DNA of 8,394 bases from an uncultured Oscillospiraceae bacterium (GTDB lineage: Bacteria; Bacillota; Clostridia; Oscillospirales; Oscillospiraceae). Positions 6,410-8,394 of the stretch are shown one piece after another. The stretch covers positions 1 through 8,394 of the forward strand of contig CALWXY010000118.1 in the NCBI GenBank assembly GCA_944385595.1, written 5' to 3'. Each line of letters begins with the position of its first letter. The stretch's first letter is position 1. The notes below the pieces were generated by a model. The model saw nothing but the letters and a program-made list of their open reading frames with translations. It ran no database searches and was not told the origin of the DNA. A program made the position numbers and the translations under genes.

Positions 6410-7102
6410 TCAGCGCTCCTTACTCTTCACCAGGACAACCGAAAAATAGCCGCTGTCCTCCGGCGCGTCGCCGAAGCGGGGATAGACGTTCTCGTTCGCC
6501 ATACCGCAGTTCTCGACCATCGAGGCCCTGTCCAGCAGCCCCTCGTCGCGCAGGCGCTCTCTGAGCGCGCATATCTCCCGCCCGGCCTTCATAAAGACGT
6601 AGTTGGCGTCCACCTTGAGGCAGTCGCCTATGTCCTTGTGCGAAGCGGGGACTATCAGCACCCTCTCGGACTTCTCGCAGAGCGACTCGCCGAGGCGCGC
6701 CGCCACCGCGCAGAACGAGGTGACGCCCGGCACAAGCTGCGCGGCATAGCCGCGGGACGCGACGCGGCGGTGTATGTACATATAGGTCGAGTACACCGTC
6801 GGATCGCCGAGGGTGATGAAGGCTATATTCTTCCCCTCGTCGAGCTTTTCGCACAGCCTGTCCGTTATCTCCTCGAAGCATTTCTCCAGCACGCTCTCGT
6901 CGCGCACCATGGGCGTCGGGCAGAAGAGCAGCTCCTTGCCCTCGACGTGCTCGCGCACTATGTTCAGCGCGGTCTTTTCGCCGCTGCCCTTATCAGGCAC
7001 CGCGACTATATCCGCCTCGCGCAGTATGCGCGCCGCCTTGATGGTGAGCAGCTCCGGGTCGCCGGGGCCTACTCCGAGTCCGTAGAGGGTACCTCTCGTC
7101 AT
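6410..7102 (-). CDS. cbiL: Precorrin-2 / cobalt-factor II C20-methyltransferase
   Basis: This is a SAM-dependent corrin methyltransferase of 230 residues, typical length for CbiL/CobI. It shows LYGLGVGPGDPELLTIKA (6-23), FITLGDPTVYSTYMYIHRR (95-113) and LVPGVTSFCAVAARLG (123-138). The TLGDPTVYSTYMY signature separates it from the homologous SUMT domain encoded downstream, which has KGGDPFVFGRGGEE at that place. CbiL methylates C20 of cobalt-factor II in the anaerobic route, and CobI does so on precorrin-2 in the aerobic route. With cobalt transport genes beside it and a probable anaerobe, CbiL is the likelier role. The ATG at 7102 overlaps the cbiO stop by one base (TAATG) and has AGGAGG ten bases upstream; the frame is open to 7198, but that extension lies within cbiO and lacks homology. 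Isoleucine codons are ATA in 9 of 11 cases. Confidence 0.93.
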   Translation of the reverse strand: MTRGTLYGLGVGPGDPELLTIKAARILREADIVAVPDKGSGEKTALNIVREHVEGKELLFCPTPMVRDESVLEKCFEEITDRLCEKLDEGKNIAFITLGDPTVYSTYMYIHRRVASRGYAAQLVPGVTSFCAVAARLGESLCEKSERVLIVPASHKDIGDCLKVDANYVFMKAGREICALRERLRDEGLLDRASMVENCGMANENVYPRFGDAPEDSGYFSVVLVKSKER

Positions 7103-7953
7103 TATTCCGCTTCCTCCTGTATAAGTCTCAATATCTCGCGCCGCGCGGCGCTTATGGTCGCCGCCGAGCGGTCGACCGCGACGCCGTCCCGGTCGCACAG
7201 CACCTCCATCAGGTGCGCTATGCGCGGCAGGCGCAGGTGATTCAGCCGCAGCTCCTCCGGCTCGGCGAACAGCTCCTCCGGCGTGCCGGAGCGCACCATC
7301 TTCCCGCCCGACAGCAGGTACACCCTGTCGCAGTAGAGCGGCACGATGTCCATGTCGTGCGTCGCGAGTATGATGGTTATGCCGAGCTCGGTGCGCAGCT
7401 TCTTGAGCAGCTTCATTATATCGCTGACGCCCTGCGGGTCAAGTCCCGCCGTCGGCTCATCCAGTATCATCACCTGCGGCTGCATGGCGATGACGCCGGC
7501 TATGGCCACGCGCTTTTTCTGGCCGTAGCTCAGAGCGTGCGTCGGCTTCGATCGCAGCTGCGTTATGCCCGTGCGCTCGAGCGCGTCCTCCACTCTGCGG
7601 CGCACCTCGTCCTCCGGAAGGCCGAGGTTCACCGGGCCGAAGCTCACGTCGCGGTAGACGTCGGCTGAGAAGAGCTGGTCGTCCGGATCCTGGAACACTA
7701 TGCCGACCCTGCGGCGCAGCTCGGCGAGGGCGGAGCGCTTATAGCTCACCCGCTCGCCGGAGAGGTACACCTCCCCGCTCTGCGGCGTCAGCACGCCGTT
7801 GAGGTTCAGAAACAAGGTCGACTTCCCGGCGCCGTTTGCGCCGAGTATGCCGGTGACCTTGCCCTCCTCCGCGCTGAACGATATGCCGTCGAGCGCGACG
7901 GTGCCGTCTTCGTATGTATATCTGAGGTCTTTGGCCTCTATGGCGCAGTTCAA
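7102..7953 (-). CDS. cbiO: Cobalt ECF transporter ATP-binding protein
   Basis: CbiO is the ATPase of a CbiMNQO-type energy-coupling-factor importer for cobalt. From the start chosen here it has 283 residues, within the family range. Domains in order: Walker A GANGAGKST (38-46), Q-loop FQDPDDQLF with Gln88, signature LSYGQKKR (141-148; the Tyr form is usual in CbiO), Walker B VMILDEPTAGLD (161-172) and switch His199 in ATHD. Two starts are possible. A TTG at 7953 has AGGTGG eight bases upstream and overlaps the cbiQ stop as TTGA. A GTG at 7965 would add four residues but has no ribosome site in front, as AGGTGG overlaps it. I prefer the TTG. Nickel or generic ECF use is possible, but the adjoining corrin gene argues for cobalt. 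Confidence 0.94.
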   Translation of the reverse strand: MNCAIEAKDLRYTYEDGTVALDGISFSAEEGKVTGILGANGAGKSTLFLNLNGVLTPQSGEVYLSGERVSYKRSALAELRRRVGIVFQDPDDQLFSADVYRDVSFGPVNLGLPEDEVRRRVEDALERTGITQLRSKPTHALSYGQKKRVAIAGVIAMQPQVMILDEPTAGLDPQGVSDIMKLLKKLRTELGITIILATHDMDIVPLYCDRVYLLSGGKMVRSGTPEELFAEPEELRLNHLRLPRIAHLMEVLCDRDGVAVDRSAATISAARREILRLIQEEAE

Positions 7954-8394
7954 TGCGTTAGCCACCTTTCAAGCATGAGTACCCCAATCTGCGAGGCGCA
8001 CACCGCGCAGGCGAGCGCGTACATCGCGCCGCCGGGCGTGTAGAGCTGCGGCACTGTGCGCAGCGTGCCGGTGTAGCCCCGGCTCTCCAGCGCCGACCAC
8101 ACCCTGTCGCCCCGGCGCCACGCGCTCATGAACACCACCGAGCTGAGCAGTCCCAGCGAATTTATCGAGCGGCGGAAGCCGGTGTAACCCAGGCGCGACT
8201 CCTGAGCCGTGTGTATGCGCCCGGCGGACTCGGAGAGCACGAAGATGAAGCGGTATATAAGCTCCATCAGCTCCGTCATGAGCCTCGGCACGTGCAGCCG
8301 CTCCAGCGCCATGACTATGTCGGTCATCGGCGTACTGAGCGAGAGGAAGTACATGCCGGATATGGTGCCCATGGCCTTGAAAAAGACCATCAGC
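7950..8394 (-). CDS. cbiQ: Cobalt ECF transporter transmembrane protein CbiQ, partial
   Basis: Only the last 148 codons are visible; the frame continues past the right edge, so the N-terminal membrane segments are missing. CbiQ/EcfT is the membrane scaffold that joins the ATPase CbiO to the substrate-binding CbiM. The coupling motifs of this family are visible: AQESRLGYTG in the middle of the fragment and ALESRGYTG further on, the short Ala/Ser-Arg-Gly type helices that dock in the CbiO grooves. Hydrophobic stretches occur around LGLLSSVVFMSAW and at the C-terminus, MYALACAVCASQIGVLML, followed by a short RWLTH tail. It overlaps the start of cbiO by four bases. The cobalt specificity is inferred from the neighbours; the fragment alone supports only the CbiQ/EcfT family. 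Confidence 0.9.
   Translation of the reverse strand, partial: LMVFFKAMGTISGMYFLSLSTPMTDIVMALERLHVPRLMTELMELIYRFIFVLSESAGRIHTAQESRLGYTGFRRSINSLGLLSSVVFMSAWRRGDRVWSALESRGYTGTLRTVPQLYTPGGAMYALACAVCASQIGVLMLERWLTH
7962..7967 (-). promoter_or_regulatory. Probable ribosome binding site of cbiO
   Basis: AGGTGG within the last codons of cbiQ is eight bases from the TTG at 7953 and overlaps the GTG at 7965. Its position favours the TTG start and stop-start coupling with cbiQ (TTGA). Confidence 0.6.

Noticed and set aside
7103..7198. N-terminal extension of CbiL upstream to 7198
   Set aside because: The 32 Arg-rich residues are an out-of-frame reading of the cbiO end; the ATG at 7102 has AGGAGG in front and homology starts there.
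1..8394. CRISPR array, insertion sequence, attachment site or riboswitch
   Set aside because: No spaced direct repeats, transposase, terminal inverted repeats or cobalamin-riboswitch signature were found; nearly all bases lie within biosynthetic genes.

Overview
The window reads as one long, tightly packed minus-strand operon for the shared trunk of tetrapyrrole synthesis, with an anaerobic-type cobalamin section at its front. The DNA is GC-rich (roughly two-thirds G+C by eye). Ribosome sites are strong GGAGG/GAGGT types, the cobA-hemD gene is fused, and the hemA/precorrin-2 dehydrogenase/hemC/cobA-hemD/hemB/hemL order is typical of Clostridia. A high-GC gut Clostridia member (Oscillospirales-like) is my best guess; no rRNA or other taxonomic marker is present to confirm it.

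Layout in transcription order (right to left): cbiQ (cut by the right edge), cbiO, cbiL/cobI, hemA, a short precorrin-2 dehydrogenase (sirC/cysG N-terminal type), hemC, cobA-hemD fusion, hemB, hemL. Junctions run from an 11-base overlap to a 15-base gap, so there is no room for internal promoters or terminators, and translational coupling is likely throughout. The operon promoter, and any cobalamin riboswitch or cbiM/cbiN genes, would lie beyond the right edge.

How the genes work together: HemA and HemL convert glutamyl-tRNA to 5-aminolevulinate. HemB, HemC and the HemD half of the fusion make uroporphyrinogen III. The CobA half methylates it to precorrin-2. From there the dehydrogenase leads to sirohydrochlorin (siroheme or cobalt-factor II), and CbiL adds the C20 methyl on the corrin branch. 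CbiQ and CbiO are the membrane and ATPase parts of an ECF-type cobalt importer. No hemE, hemF/N, hemG/Y or hemH is seen, so the visible genes point to B12/siroheme rather than protoheme.

The left 155 bases hold no convincing gene. They contain a bulged GC-rich hairpin and a strong intrinsic terminator pointing rightward, against the operon. The most unusual signal is codon use: ATA is the dominant isoleucine codon despite the high GC (17 of 22 Ile codons counted in hemC and cbiL). I do not see a previously undescribed system here; this is a well-organised but recognisable biosynthetic operon.
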